Source of the DNA: Arthrobacter sp. Y81
GTDB lineage: Bacteria; Actinomycetota; Actinomycetes; Actinomycetales; Micrococcaceae
Assembly (NCBI RefSeq): GCF_002929335.1
Contig: NZ_PJIL01000031.1
Location: forward strand, 1 to 33,247
DNA length: 33,247 bases
Direction of reading: 5' to 3'
Under the pieces are notes generated by a model, which saw nothing but the letters and a program-made list of their open reading frames with translations, made no database searches and was not told the DNA's origin. This document shows positions 18,035-24,740 of the stretch, piece by piece. A program made the translations under genes and the position numbers. Numbering within the stretch: position 1 is the stretch's first letter; the number at the start of each line of letters is the position of its first letter.

Positions 18035-19000
18035 TTACGACTGCGGGGCAAACCTGTCCTGATGGTGCTCGCGGTGCCAGACGAAATAGTCGCGCGATCG
18101 TTCGTCGTGCGCGAGGCGGATGCGGCCAAGGAGTTCTCTGACGCGTCCACCAACTTGGCCGGGGGCGGGTTTGCCGGATTCAATCGTCCCTTCGTCGCCG
18201 ACGACGAGGTAGCCGCGTTCGAAAAGGGCGTCACAACCGAAAAGGCACGCCACCATGCATACATTGCGGGTGTCTATGCGCTCCTCCTCGGAACACTCCG
18301 AACGGGGCTTGATGTGGGCGGCGACCAGGAGTTCATCCGGAAAGGACTGCCCGCAGAGGGAGCACGAACTGCCCCGGAGCTGCAGTTGCTGGTTCCGCAG
18401 ATACTGCTGCTCCGTCCGGACAGCCCCGAGCGCCCATCTGTCGCTGTGACCGCCGAGATATTGACCGGAGGGCACGACACTGCCACGGGCACCGCCCGGA
18501 TGCTCAGTAATTGCCAGGCCTGCACGTTGGAGCAGACTCAGGGCCGCGTCACGGTCCACGCCGAAAAAGAATCCCCGCCTCAGCTCCTTGTCGACTGTCA
18601 GCGGGCCACTGGCCCGGGGTAGGGCATCGGCGACGAGGTTCCAGGGAATCCGGACTTCAGACAGCGGCTCTGTGAGGACCAGGACGCCGTCGGTGTCCGC
18701 TGGTTCTTGGTACCCCCGCAGCGGCGGATAGGCCGGTGCAGGGACCGTGGCGGCCTGGCTGATGCCCCGGATCTCAGGGGCGACATAGTGCAGGACGACG
18801 TCTCCGGGCCGAACTCCGTTGAGAGTTTCCCAGTGGTCGACGCGTTGGCCTGTTCTTCCTCGCAGCGGGGCCCACAGCGTCCCTTCGGGATAGGCATCCG
18901 GGTAGTTGCCTGTCTGAGTGGCCCACCAGAAACAGGCGTTAGGGCTGATGGAGAAGCCGAGGGGCGGATCCTGGGGTGTGCTGGTCATGTCCTCATTCAT
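18035..19000 (-). CDS. EVE/PUA-like plus HNH endonuclease, probable modification-dependent restriction enzyme
   Basis: A 321-aa protein if started at the ATG at 19000 (ATG 18988 is an alternative; the upstream extension is not protein-like). The N-terminal half (about 20-125) looks like an EVE/PUA-type modified-base reader: FWWATQTGNY (24-33), LWAPLRG (42-48), the segment VRPGDVVLHYV (63-73), and aromatic residues that could form the base-binding cage. The C-terminal part is an HNH nuclease: C213-x2-C216, AAHIKPRSECSEEE (227-240) with catalytic-type H229, then NVC and CLFGCDALFERGY (252-264). The arrangement matches EVE-HNH enzymes that cut DNA carrying modified cytosines. It faces the methyltransferase cassette tail to tail. 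Because the island also makes a C5-methylase, its target is probably not that enzyme's product. The HNH call is firm, the EVE call is moderate. Confidence 0.8.
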   Translation of the reverse strand: MNEDMTSTPQDPPLGFSISPNACFWWATQTGNYPDAYPEGTLWAPLRGRTGQRVDHWETLNGVRPGDVVLHYVAPEIRGISQAATVPAPAYPPLRGYQEPADTDGVLVLTEPLSEVRIPWNLVADALPRASGPLTVDKELRRGFFFGVDRDAALSLLQRAGLAITEHPGGARGSVVPSGQYLGGHSDRWALGAVRTEQQYLRNQQLQLRGSSCSLCGQSFPDELLVAAHIKPRSECSEEERIDTRNVCMVACLFGCDALFERGYLVVGDEGTIESGKPAPGQVGGRVRELLGRIRLAHDERSRDYFVWHREHHQDRFAPQS

Positions 19001-19080
19001 ACCGGAAAACGCAAATACACCCGGGGAACCTGGACAGGTCTCCGCAAAGCGTCCCCAGTTTCCCCGAAAGCTGGCCAGCG

Positions 19081-19368
19081 CTAGGCCAAGAGACAGTAAG
19101 CGCCGATGGCCAGGACTGCTGCGATGGCTATGAACTGGGCCATAGCGACGTTCTTGCGCTTGCTGCCGGCGAGCCGGGCGGCGATCCTGGCAACCAGGCA
19201 GAGGGTGAAAGCGAACAGCAGCCATATCATCGCCGCGATAGGTGAACCCGTGGCCAGCAGCGCAGCCGTGAGGGCGGAGAGCTTGTGCAGTCGGGCTTTG
19301 AAGCATCGCCGCTGCTCGTTGGCATGTGCTGTGAAGGAGAAAGGCAGCCGTCCGGCCGCTCGTACCAA
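19081..19368 (-). CDS. Possible small two-helix membrane protein
   Basis: An open frame of up to 95 codons encodes two hydrophobic segments (about residues 31-58 and 76-95) separated by a basic KRK loop, which would give a small inner-membrane protein. It lies 80 bp upstream of the EVE-HNH gene on the same strand. No ribosome site or family was recognised, and GC-rich DNA easily yields Ala/Leu-rich frames, so it may not be real. If real, its start may be internal. Confidence 0.3.
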   Translation of the reverse strand: MVRAAGRLPFSFTAHANEQRRCFKARLHKLSALTAALLATGSPIAAMIWLLFAFTLCLVARIAARLAGSKRKNVAMAQFIAIAAVLAIGAYCLLA

Positions 19369-19403
19369 ATGACCGGGAAACGGCCCCTTGGTCCAGGCGA
19401 GAA

Positions 19404-19424
19404 GATCCCCAGGATCTGGGGGTC
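19404..19424. terminator. GC-rich hairpin near the island edge
   Basis: CCCCAG-GAT-CTGGGG (19407-19421) forms a perfect 6-bp stem that extends outward by three more pairs including one G-T. No T-run follows. It sits 18 bp from the tRNA fragment and could be a terminator or part of the recombination site arms. Confidence 0.35.
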
Positions 19425-19441
19425 CCCGGGGTTCACCCCGA

Positions 19442-19479
19442 ACTCCCTATCAGAATCGAACTGATGACCTTTTCATTAC
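19442..19479 (-). other. 3' half of tRNA-Thr (probable attachment-site relic)
   Basis: Read on the minus strand, this stretch begins at GTAA of an anticodon loop, continues with TGAAA (anticodon 3' stem) and AGGTC (variable loop), then a perfect T-arm ATCAG-TTCGATT-CTGAT, and ends with AGGGAGT, an acceptor 3' strand. This resembles actinobacterial tRNA-Thr with anticodon CGT from memory. The sequence on the 5' side (19480 upward) has no D-arm or anticodon 5' stem, so the tRNA is cut precisely in the anticodon loop, as left by integrative elements that use tRNA 3' ends. An intact copy is not in the window. The flanking region 19369-19751 otherwise holds only short palindromes, for example CGGGC-CCAT-GCCCG near 19488. 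Confidence 0.65.
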
Positions 19480-19690
19480 TACTGCGCCGGGCCCATGCCC
19501 GGGACAAACGGAATCCGTGAGAACCGGGTTACGGGTAACCAACACTCCGTTTCAATGTGGATGGGCTGCTACAGTCCGTCCTCCAGACACAGGCCATTGC
19601 CGCTCCGGTGGGCAGCGGAAACCAATGACGAAGAGAGACTTTAGGCCGCTCGTGAATATGGCGCCATGCCTTTAGGCTCAAACCATTGGA

Positions 19691-19710
19691 GTTTCGACAC
19701 GCTCAACCGG
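19691..19710. repeat. Degenerate copy of dispersed GTTTCGACAAGCTCAACC repeat
   Basis: GTTTCGACACGCTCAACCGG differs by one base from the core seen at 21743-21760. It lies in the gap between the tRNA fragment and the DUF6236 gene. Confidence 0.5.
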
Positions 19711-19738
19711 CAATTCCCGGTAATGGAATAGGGCAGCG

Positions 19739-19744
19739 TAATCT
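19739..19744 (+). promoter_or_regulatory. -10 element (TAATCT) for leaderless DUF6236 gene
   Basis: TAATCT fits TANNNT and ends 7 nt before the ATG at 19752. No Shine-Dalgarno sequence lies in between. This is the usual geometry of leaderless actinobacterial genes and is the reason for choosing ATG 19752 over ATG 19686. Confidence 0.5.
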
Positions 19745-19751
19745 TGCCTTC

Positions 19752-20867
19752 ATGCAAGGCGCTCTCTATTTCCCCTACATCGGCGTGCCCCGCAATGCTT
19801 GGTGGACCAGAACCTTGCTCTATTGGGACTCTGTAGCCACGATCACCCCGGCGAGTTTCGTCGAGGAACCGGGTCTTCACGACCACACCACTCGGGAACT
19901 CATACGGAATGAACTGCTCTACCAAGTGTCACCTCGAGAGGCGGGGCCCAACTTCGCGGAGCACTTCGAATCATTTCTCAGTTTTCGGAGCCCCGTAGAG
20001 CTTGAGAAACGCCAACGTGACTTCCGTATGGGCTTGTTGACCCGTGTCCACGTGGACAAATTGATGGTCTATGAACTCGGATTTAATTCGCTTGTGAAGC
20101 ACGGCCTCGCACGGCTGGTTAGCCCGCAATGGGCAATGGTCGAGGTCGCTACGGCTGCTGAGTTTATGGCAGCTCTGGCTCTGAGCCTTTGCGAAAATGC
20201 TGGCTCAAATGCACGGAACCCCGGGGGATGGAACCGTGGAGGCCTCTCTCAACATGAACGTTGGGTCCCCGTTACGGACGAACCGTCGTTGACTCGGGCT
20301 CTATTGTCGGGCCTGAAACCCTTAGATCGCGAAGGGGAAGCAGGCAAGGTCCGCCTACGCGTGGATGGGGAAATGCAGCTCGCGGAGGTGCGGTCTGTGG
20401 TCTTGGAGAGCGTTCTCCCGGTCCCGGAGCATCCCATGAACGTGGAAGACATCGTACGTTTCCGTCGCCGACACGGTGATCTCCTGCCACGGTTCCGCCG
20501 CGACATGGAGCGAAAGGTCCAAAACATGGCTGACATCGTCGATCCGGTCCGCCGTCTTAGGGCTATGGACGAGCTAGAAGACGAAGTGCGGGAGCGCGTT
20601 GAGCAGACGAGTGCCTATTTGAGAGAGTCCCCTGTCCGCCGGGTGATTAGGTCTCCGCTCGTGAGTATATTCAAGATTGTGCCGGGCCTTAAGGACCCCA
20701 TTGAAGTCGGCCAAGGTCTGCTGACCGGCGACCAGCCCAATGATGCCGTCGTACGCGAACCGCTTGCATACTTGGCATTTGCCAATGCAGCCTTTGCTCC
20801 CGTTCAGAGGTACGAGACCGACCCGTTTACTGGTCGTCCGCTATTGTCGGCCATTACCGGTTTGTGA
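19752..20867 (+). CDS. DUF6236 family protein of unknown function
   Basis: A 371-aa protein. The N-terminus (ALYFPYIGVP, then WWTRTLLYWDSVATI) is the hallmark of DUF6236, proteins scattered in bacterial accessory regions with no known activity. The rest is mostly charged helix with a probable coiled segment near 255-300 (many Arg/Glu/Met, e.g. ERKVQNMADIVDPVRRLRAM). No signal peptide, membrane span or catalytic motif is apparent. It is a lone gene beside the att relic, ending in a strong hairpin. Its position at the island edge suggests acquired cargo, but a defence role is only a guess. Confidence 0.75.
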   Translation: MQGALYFPYIGVPRNAWWTRTLLYWDSVATITPASFVEEPGLHDHTTRELIRNELLYQVSPREAGPNFAEHFESFLSFRSPVELEKRQRDFRMGLLTRVHVDKLMVYELGFNSLVKHGLARLVSPQWAMVEVATAAEFMAALALSLCENAGSNARNPGGWNRGGLSQHERWVPVTDEPSLTRALLSGLKPLDREGEAGKVRLRVDGEMQLAEVRSVVLESVLPVPEHPMNVEDIVRFRRRHGDLLPRFRRDMERKVQNMADIVDPVRRLRAMDELEDEVRERVEQTSAYLRESPVRRVIRSPLVSIFKIVPGLKDPIEVGQGLLTGDQPNDAVVREPLAYLAFANAAFAPVQRYETDPFTGRPLLSAITGL

Positions 20868-20903
20868 TCAGAGCGCTCCGCTGAGGCTATGCAAATTCCA
20901 TGG

Positions 20904-20949
20904 CCGAGAGGGGGTATAGCCACGAAGGGGTGCTATGGCTCCCTCTCGG
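20904..20949. terminator. Long hairpin, likely bidirectional terminator
   Basis: CCGAGAGGG (20904-20912) pairs exactly with CCCTCTCGG (20941-20949), with an inner stem ATAGC (20916-20920)/GCTAT (20932-20936). It lies between the convergent DUF6236 and DeoR-like genes. There is no long T-tract, as is common in actinobacteria. Confidence 0.6.
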
Positions 20950-20988
20950 ATTAACCGCATTGCTGGACATAAACACAACGCAACAGGC

Positions 20989-21633
20989 TTAGTCGTCGCT
21001 GCTATTTAGGTGTACGTCGGTGTTATCCGTTGCTGCCGTCGACTTTGGCGCCGAAACCTCCACCCCAGCCTCCCGGCACTTCTGCAGGTGCTCAGGGTCG
21101 GCGCCGTCGTCCGTCACCAAGGTCCAGAGCAGTACGAGTCGGGCCCAGGCGTGGAACGGTCGGAGCCCGAGTTTGGACGAATCGGCCAGTACGTAGACCT
21201 CGCGGCCCCGCCGCGCCATGAGTTCCTTGAGACGGGTCTGGGCGTGGTCGGCTTCGCAGATGCCATCCTCGGCGGTGACGGCGTCGGCGCCCAGGAACAC
21301 GCGGTCGAAGCTCATCCGCTCCAGCGCCGCCTCGCCCAGCGGGCCGACAAAGCTTTGGCTCAGGCTCCGCAGCCGGCCGCCCAGGCCGTCCACCTCGATA
21401 CCCTCCGAATCGGCCAGCTCCTGCATGGTGTTGATGCCCGGCGTCGTCACAGACAGCTTCTCAAAATTCCGTAGCTCATGCGCGAGGGCACCCACGGTGG
21501 AGCCGGCGTCCAGCAGGATGTTCTCCCCGGGCCGGATCACCGACGCCGCCCAGCGGGCGATGGCATGCTTCTGCTCAAACGCCTCACCCGTGCGCTGCCG
21601 CAGCGACGCCTCCGTGTGCGCGCCCATCGCCAT
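20989..21633 (-). pseudogene. DeoR-family regulator lacking its helix-turn-helix domain
   Basis: The 214 codons encode the DeoR C-terminal sugar-phosphate sensor domain: KHAIARWAASVI (22-33), ILLDAGSTVGALA (39-51), VFLGADAV (about 112-119), and VYVLADSSKLG (about 145-155). A normal DeoR regulator has 250-260 residues with about 60 N-terminal residues of winged helix-turn-helix. Here the sequence begins around the YGGA linker motif that normally follows that domain. Upstream DNA has a 31-bp tandem duplication that shifts frame and then dispersed repeats, with no helix-turn-helix coding sequence in any frame. It would therefore not bind DNA by itself. It is the last gene of the ribokinase-GNAT transcription unit and was probably its repressor before truncation. 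A residual effector-binding protein is possible. Confidence 0.75.
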
Positions 21634-21676
21634 GGCCCCGCCGTATGTGCGCGCCCGTCGCCATGGCCCCGCCGTA
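21615..21676. repeat. 31-bp tandem duplication at the broken 5' end of the DeoR gene
   Basis: Two adjacent 31-bp copies (21615-21645 and 21646-21676) differ at only a few positions; both contain CGCCATGGCCCCGCCGTA. The period is not a multiple of three, so the second copy reads in a different frame. It duplicates the linker segment of the DeoR coding sequence. Confidence 0.8.
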
Positions 21677-21705
21677 CGTGTGGGCCTGCTTGCCCCGCCT
21701 TTCGG

Positions 21706-21760
21706 GTTTCGGCAGGCTCAACCACCGCTTTCGTCGGGCACGGTTTCGACAAGCTCAACC
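21706..21760. repeat. Two direct copies of dispersed repeat GTTTCGRCARGCTCAACC
   Basis: GTTTCGGCAGGCTCAACC (21706-21723) and GTTTCGACAAGCTCAACC (21743-21760) are direct repeats 37 bp apart. I recall this motif as a very common short dispersed repeat in Arthrobacter and related genomes. The second copy is within the 3' end of the GNAT gene; on that strand it reads ELVETV. Confidence 0.65.
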
Positions 21761-22257
21761 ATCGACAGCTCCAGCCGAAACACCCAGAGAAGCACATCCT
21801 CGCCGGGCACGTACCAGTCGCGGACTGTGACCCTCTGGAAGCCCAGGGATTCGTAGAGAACGTGTGCCCGTTCCATAAACGTCGCGCTGGTAAGGCTGAT
21901 TGCCCGGATAGCGGGGAGCGACTGAGCGTGTTCAATGACCCGACGGACAACCGTTCGCCCCACCCCGCCGCCCTGTACCGCCGGATCGACCGCGAGCATC
22001 CGGAATTCGAGCTCATTTTCCATGGCGATCTCGCTGTACGGCTGCCCTGCGAAGGTCAGCGTCAGTGCCGCGACCACCGTGCTGGAGGCCTCGGCGACCC
22101 ACAACTCAGCGTGCTCCGCACGGTGTTCCACGTTGTCCAGCACACTCATGTACGGGTGGTCAGCGGTGAAGTGCCCGGCGTGGAGGTACGCCTCCCGGGT
22201 GATTCGCCGGACCTCTGAGTGATCCGCGGGCGTTGCCCGCCTGAACACCAGATTCAC
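21718..22257 (-). CDS. GNAT family N-acetyltransferase
   Basis: A 179-aa acetyltransferase of the GNAT fold, acetylating an unknown amine with acetyl-CoA. The central motif A reads LEFRMLAVDPAVQGGGVGRTVVRRVI (about 84-109), containing the QGGGVG acetyl-CoA loop, and the late motif LYESLGFQRV (about 135-144) is typical of motif B. It starts with a GTG overlapping the ribokinase stop codon (GTGA), so it is translationally coupled. The last about 16 residues (ending VELVETVPDESGG) are encoded by the dispersed repeat, so the original C-terminus has been replaced or extended by repeat DNA. The core fold looks intact. Its placement in a nucleoside cluster gives no obvious substrate. Confidence 0.85.
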   Translation of the reverse strand: MNLVFRRATPADHSEVRRITREAYLHAGHFTADHPYMSVLDNVEHRAEHAELWVAEASSTVVAALTLTFAGQPYSEIAMENELEFRMLAVDPAVQGGGVGRTVVRRVIEHAQSLPAIRAISLTSATFMERAHVLYESLGFQRVTVRDWYVPGEDVLLWVFRLELSMVELVETVPDESGG

Positions 22258-23126
22258 CGCGCCGCAACGCCCACGCCAGCTGCCCGGGCAACGTAGTCCG
22301 CTAGCGGGGCGAGCGCGGGTTGCGACGACGGATCTCCCACCGCATCCGCCCCGACGGCGTTAGCCACGGCCAGCGCCGTGGAGTAGTCGAGCCCCGCCCG
22401 CAGCGCCAGCACCAGCGCAGCACAGAAGGCATCGCCCGCCCCGATCGTGTTCGCCACGGTCACGGCCGAAGCCGGAGCCTCCGCCACCTTCCGGCCGCGC
22501 TCCAACATCGCCGAGCCGTCCTTCCCATACGTTACGGCGACGAGCTTCGCTTCAGCCAGCGCCGGAATCAGTTCGTACTCGGTCTCGTTGACGATCACCA
22601 GGTCGCAGCGCTCCAGCAACTCCGCCGGCAGGTCCATGGCCGGGGCGGCGTTCAGGACGAAGAATCCGGAGGAACGACGGGCGGCTTCCAGCACCACAGG
22701 CAGGCCGACTTCGAGCTGGAACAGCAACGTCTCGTCCGGCCCGAACTCCACACCTTCCAGAGAGAACCTGAAGTTGGCCCCCGGACACACCACGATCTGG
22801 TTTTCGCCGTCGCGGTCCACCATGATCAGCGCGGTACCCGTCGCGTCGCCGTCGAGCACTGCGACACCAGTGGCGTCCACTCCCGCGCCGGAAAGAGACT
22901 CCAGCATCAGGCGGCCGGAGGCGTCGTTGCCCACGGCCCCGATCATCCTCGAGCTGGCACCCAGACGGGCAGCTGCTACCGCTTGGTTGGCTCCCTTGCC
23001 GCCCGGCTGATGGGTCAGAGCGCCGCCGCCGACGGTCTCACCAGGGGAGGGAATCCTGTCCGTGGTGGCGATGATGTCGAGGTTGATGCTGCCGACGACG
23101 GTGACGGCAGGAAGTCGAGTGCTCAT
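22254..23126 (-). CDS. rbsK: Ribokinase-like PfkB family sugar kinase
   Basis: A 290-aa kinase that most likely phosphorylates ribose at O5 with ATP. The PfkB signatures are present: N-terminal VGSINLDIIATTDRIPSPGET, GGKGANQAVAAARLG (PfkB signature 1 region, di-glycine hinge), and near the C-terminus TIGAGDAFCAAL with the catalytic Asp of GAGD. Start ATG 23126 has TAGGA 8-9 nt upstream; the open frame extends further but the extra sequence is not kinase-like. It is divergent from the transporter-nucleoside hydrolase pair with a shared 140-bp control region, so ribose released by the hydrolase is the likely substrate. Another pentose or nucleoside kinase role cannot be excluded. Confidence 0.87.
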   Translation of the reverse strand: MSTRLPAVTVVGSINLDIIATTDRIPSPGETVGGGALTHQPGGKGANQAVAAARLGASSRMIGAVGNDASGRLMLESLSGAGVDATGVAVLDGDATGTALIMVDRDGENQIVVCPGANFRFSLEGVEFGPDETLLFQLEVGLPVVLEAARRSSGFFVLNAAPAMDLPAELLERCDLVIVNETEYELIPALAEAKLVAVTYGKDGSAMLERGRKVAEAPASAVTVANTIGAGDAFCAALVLALRAGLDYSTALAVANAVGADAVGDPSSQPALAPLADYVARAAGVGVAAR

Positions 23127-23182
23127 GGATAGTCCTATCGGTGAAGCCAAGGCGGCTGGATTAGGAAATAGTGTACGGCACG

Positions 23183-23218
23183 GTTGTACTTGTGCGTCAT
23201 ACATGGTTGTATAACAAC
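23183..23218. promoter_or_regulatory. Candidate operator in the rbsK/MFS divergent promoter region
   Basis: GGTTGTA occurs twice as a direct repeat (23182-23188 and 23205-23211), about two helical turns apart, and the second copy is part of an inverted repeat GTTGT-ATA-ACAAC (23206-23218). Direct or inverted repeats of this size in a divergent promoter are expected for a DeoR- or LacI-type repressor of the nucleoside genes. Confidence 0.45.
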
Positions 23219-23266
23219 TCACATCCCAAGGGCAGGAACCGCCCCTGCAGAACAAAGGAGTTTGAT

Positions 23267-24688
23267 GTGAACACCCCAACTTCAGTCGCCACTTCGCCGC
23301 CGGATATCGCGGAAGGGGCGACAAAAATCGGCGGCCGCCGAGCCGCGCTGCTGATCTCCACGCTGCTGCTCGGCGTGCTGTCCTTCCAGCTCAACGCCAG
23401 CATGGTCACCCCGGCGCTGCCGCAGATCGCGGCCTCCTTTGGCCTTAGTGCCGACAGCGCAGCCCCCGTCCAGTCCATGTTCTTCCTCGCCGGCGCCATC
23501 GCCGGGCCCGTCATCGGACGCTGGAGCGACTTCATCGGCCGCCGCACCGCCCTGCTCCTGGTCCTCGGGATCATGGGCGCGGGCACCATCCTCTGCATCG
23601 CCGCCCCCACGCTGCCGATCCTCATCGCCGGCAGGTTCCTGCAGGGAGTCTCCAGCGCGGTCTTCGCCCTCGCCTACATCGTCCTCAGCGAGAACCTGCA
23701 GGCCCGCGTCTTCGGCACCTCCGTGGGCATCATCGCCGCCATCAACGGCGGGGTCGGCGGCGTGGACGGCTACTTTGGCGGCCTCATGGCCGAAACCCTC
23801 GGCTTCCGGTCCATCTTCGTCGCCGTCCTCATCCTGACGGCCATCGCCGCCGGCTGCATCCTCAAAACCGTGCCGAAGGGGCGTCCGCAGGGGGTGCGCG
23901 GTGCCATGGACTGGTGGGGCGCAGGGTCCCTGTCCGTGTTCCTGGTCTTCATCACCTACTTCGTCTCCGGCGGCTCGGCCGCCGGCTGGACCGCGCCGAG
24001 CACGCTGGCCCTCCTGGCCGGCACCGTCGCGTCCTTCGCCGCCTTCTGGATGATCGAGAAGAAGCGCACCAACCCGCTCATCGCCGTCCACCACCTGCGC
24101 TCCCGCCAGGTCTGGCCCGTCATCGCCACCACCGTCCTGACCCTCGCCGGCATTTTCGCCATCATCAACTTCACCGTCGTGCTGCTCAGCCAGGACACGC
24201 ACCACGGCTTCGGGCTCAGTGCTTCCCTGTCGGCACTGCTGTTCCTGACCCCCGCCGCGCTGATCGGCGTGTTCGCCGCACCCCTCGCCGGCTGGCTCGC
24301 CGACCGCCGGGGCTGGATCAAAACGATGCGGGCCGGAACCGGGATGAGCCTGGCCTGCGCCACCGCCGCGGCCACGTTCTCCGACAACCAGGTGGCCGTC
24401 CTGATCGCCGTCGCCGCCCTCGGCATCTTCTACAACGGCTTGTTCCTCACCGCCATCAACGGACTGTCCGTCCTGCTCTCACCCAAGGAAGCACCCGCGG
24501 CCCTGCCCGGCATCAACGGCGCCTCCTTCGGCATCGGCGCGAGCCTCGGCGTCGTGCTCGTGGCACCGTTCGCCGCCCAGGCCACCTCCGCCGGCTACAC
24601 CACCGCCCTCTGGATCTCGGTCGCCATCACCGCGGCCGCGTTCCTGATCAGCCTCTTCGTCGCGGCACCCAAGGGCGAAAAGCTCTAA
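23267..24688 (+). CDS. MFS transporter, probable nucleoside importer/drug:H+ antiporter-type permease
   Basis: A 473-aa integral membrane protein starting at GTG 23267, set by a strong AAAGGAG 6 nt upstream. About 12-14 hydrophobic segments are visible. The MFS loop 2-3 motif appears as GRWSDFIGRRTALL, and a motif C-like glycine-rich helix follows (GIIAAINGGVGGVDGYFGG). The second half has a matching GWLADRRGWIKTMRAG loop. The family resembles DHA-type transporters, but the operon with nucleoside hydrolase (52-bp gap) and the divergent ribokinase argues for nucleoside or ribose uptake. The substrate is inferred from context only. Confidence 0.85.
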   Translation: MNTPTSVATSPPDIAEGATKIGGRRAALLISTLLLGVLSFQLNASMVTPALPQIAASFGLSADSAAPVQSMFFLAGAIAGPVIGRWSDFIGRRTALLLVLGIMGAGTILCIAAPTLPILIAGRFLQGVSSAVFALAYIVLSENLQARVFGTSVGIIAAINGGVGGVDGYFGGLMAETLGFRSIFVAVLILTAIAAGCILKTVPKGRPQGVRGAMDWWGAGSLSVFLVFITYFVSGGSAAGWTAPSTLALLAGTVASFAAFWMIEKKRTNPLIAVHHLRSRQVWPVIATTVLTLAGIFAIINFTVVLLSQDTHHGFGLSASLSALLFLTPAALIGVFAAPLAGWLADRRGWIKTMRAGTGMSLACATAAATFSDNQVAVLIAVAALGIFYNGLFLTAINGLSVLLSPKEAPAALPGINGASFGIGASLGVVLVAPFAAQATSAGYTTALWISVAITAAAFLISLFVAAPKGEKL

Positions 24689-24740
24689 CCCCATACACGT
24701 CCATCAGCACGTCCAGCACCAACGAAACGAGAAGCTCAGC

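Noticed and set aside
19437..19520. Complete tRNA gene at the island edge
   Set aside because: No acceptor 5' strand, D-arm or anticodon 5' stem can be found next to the T-arm half.
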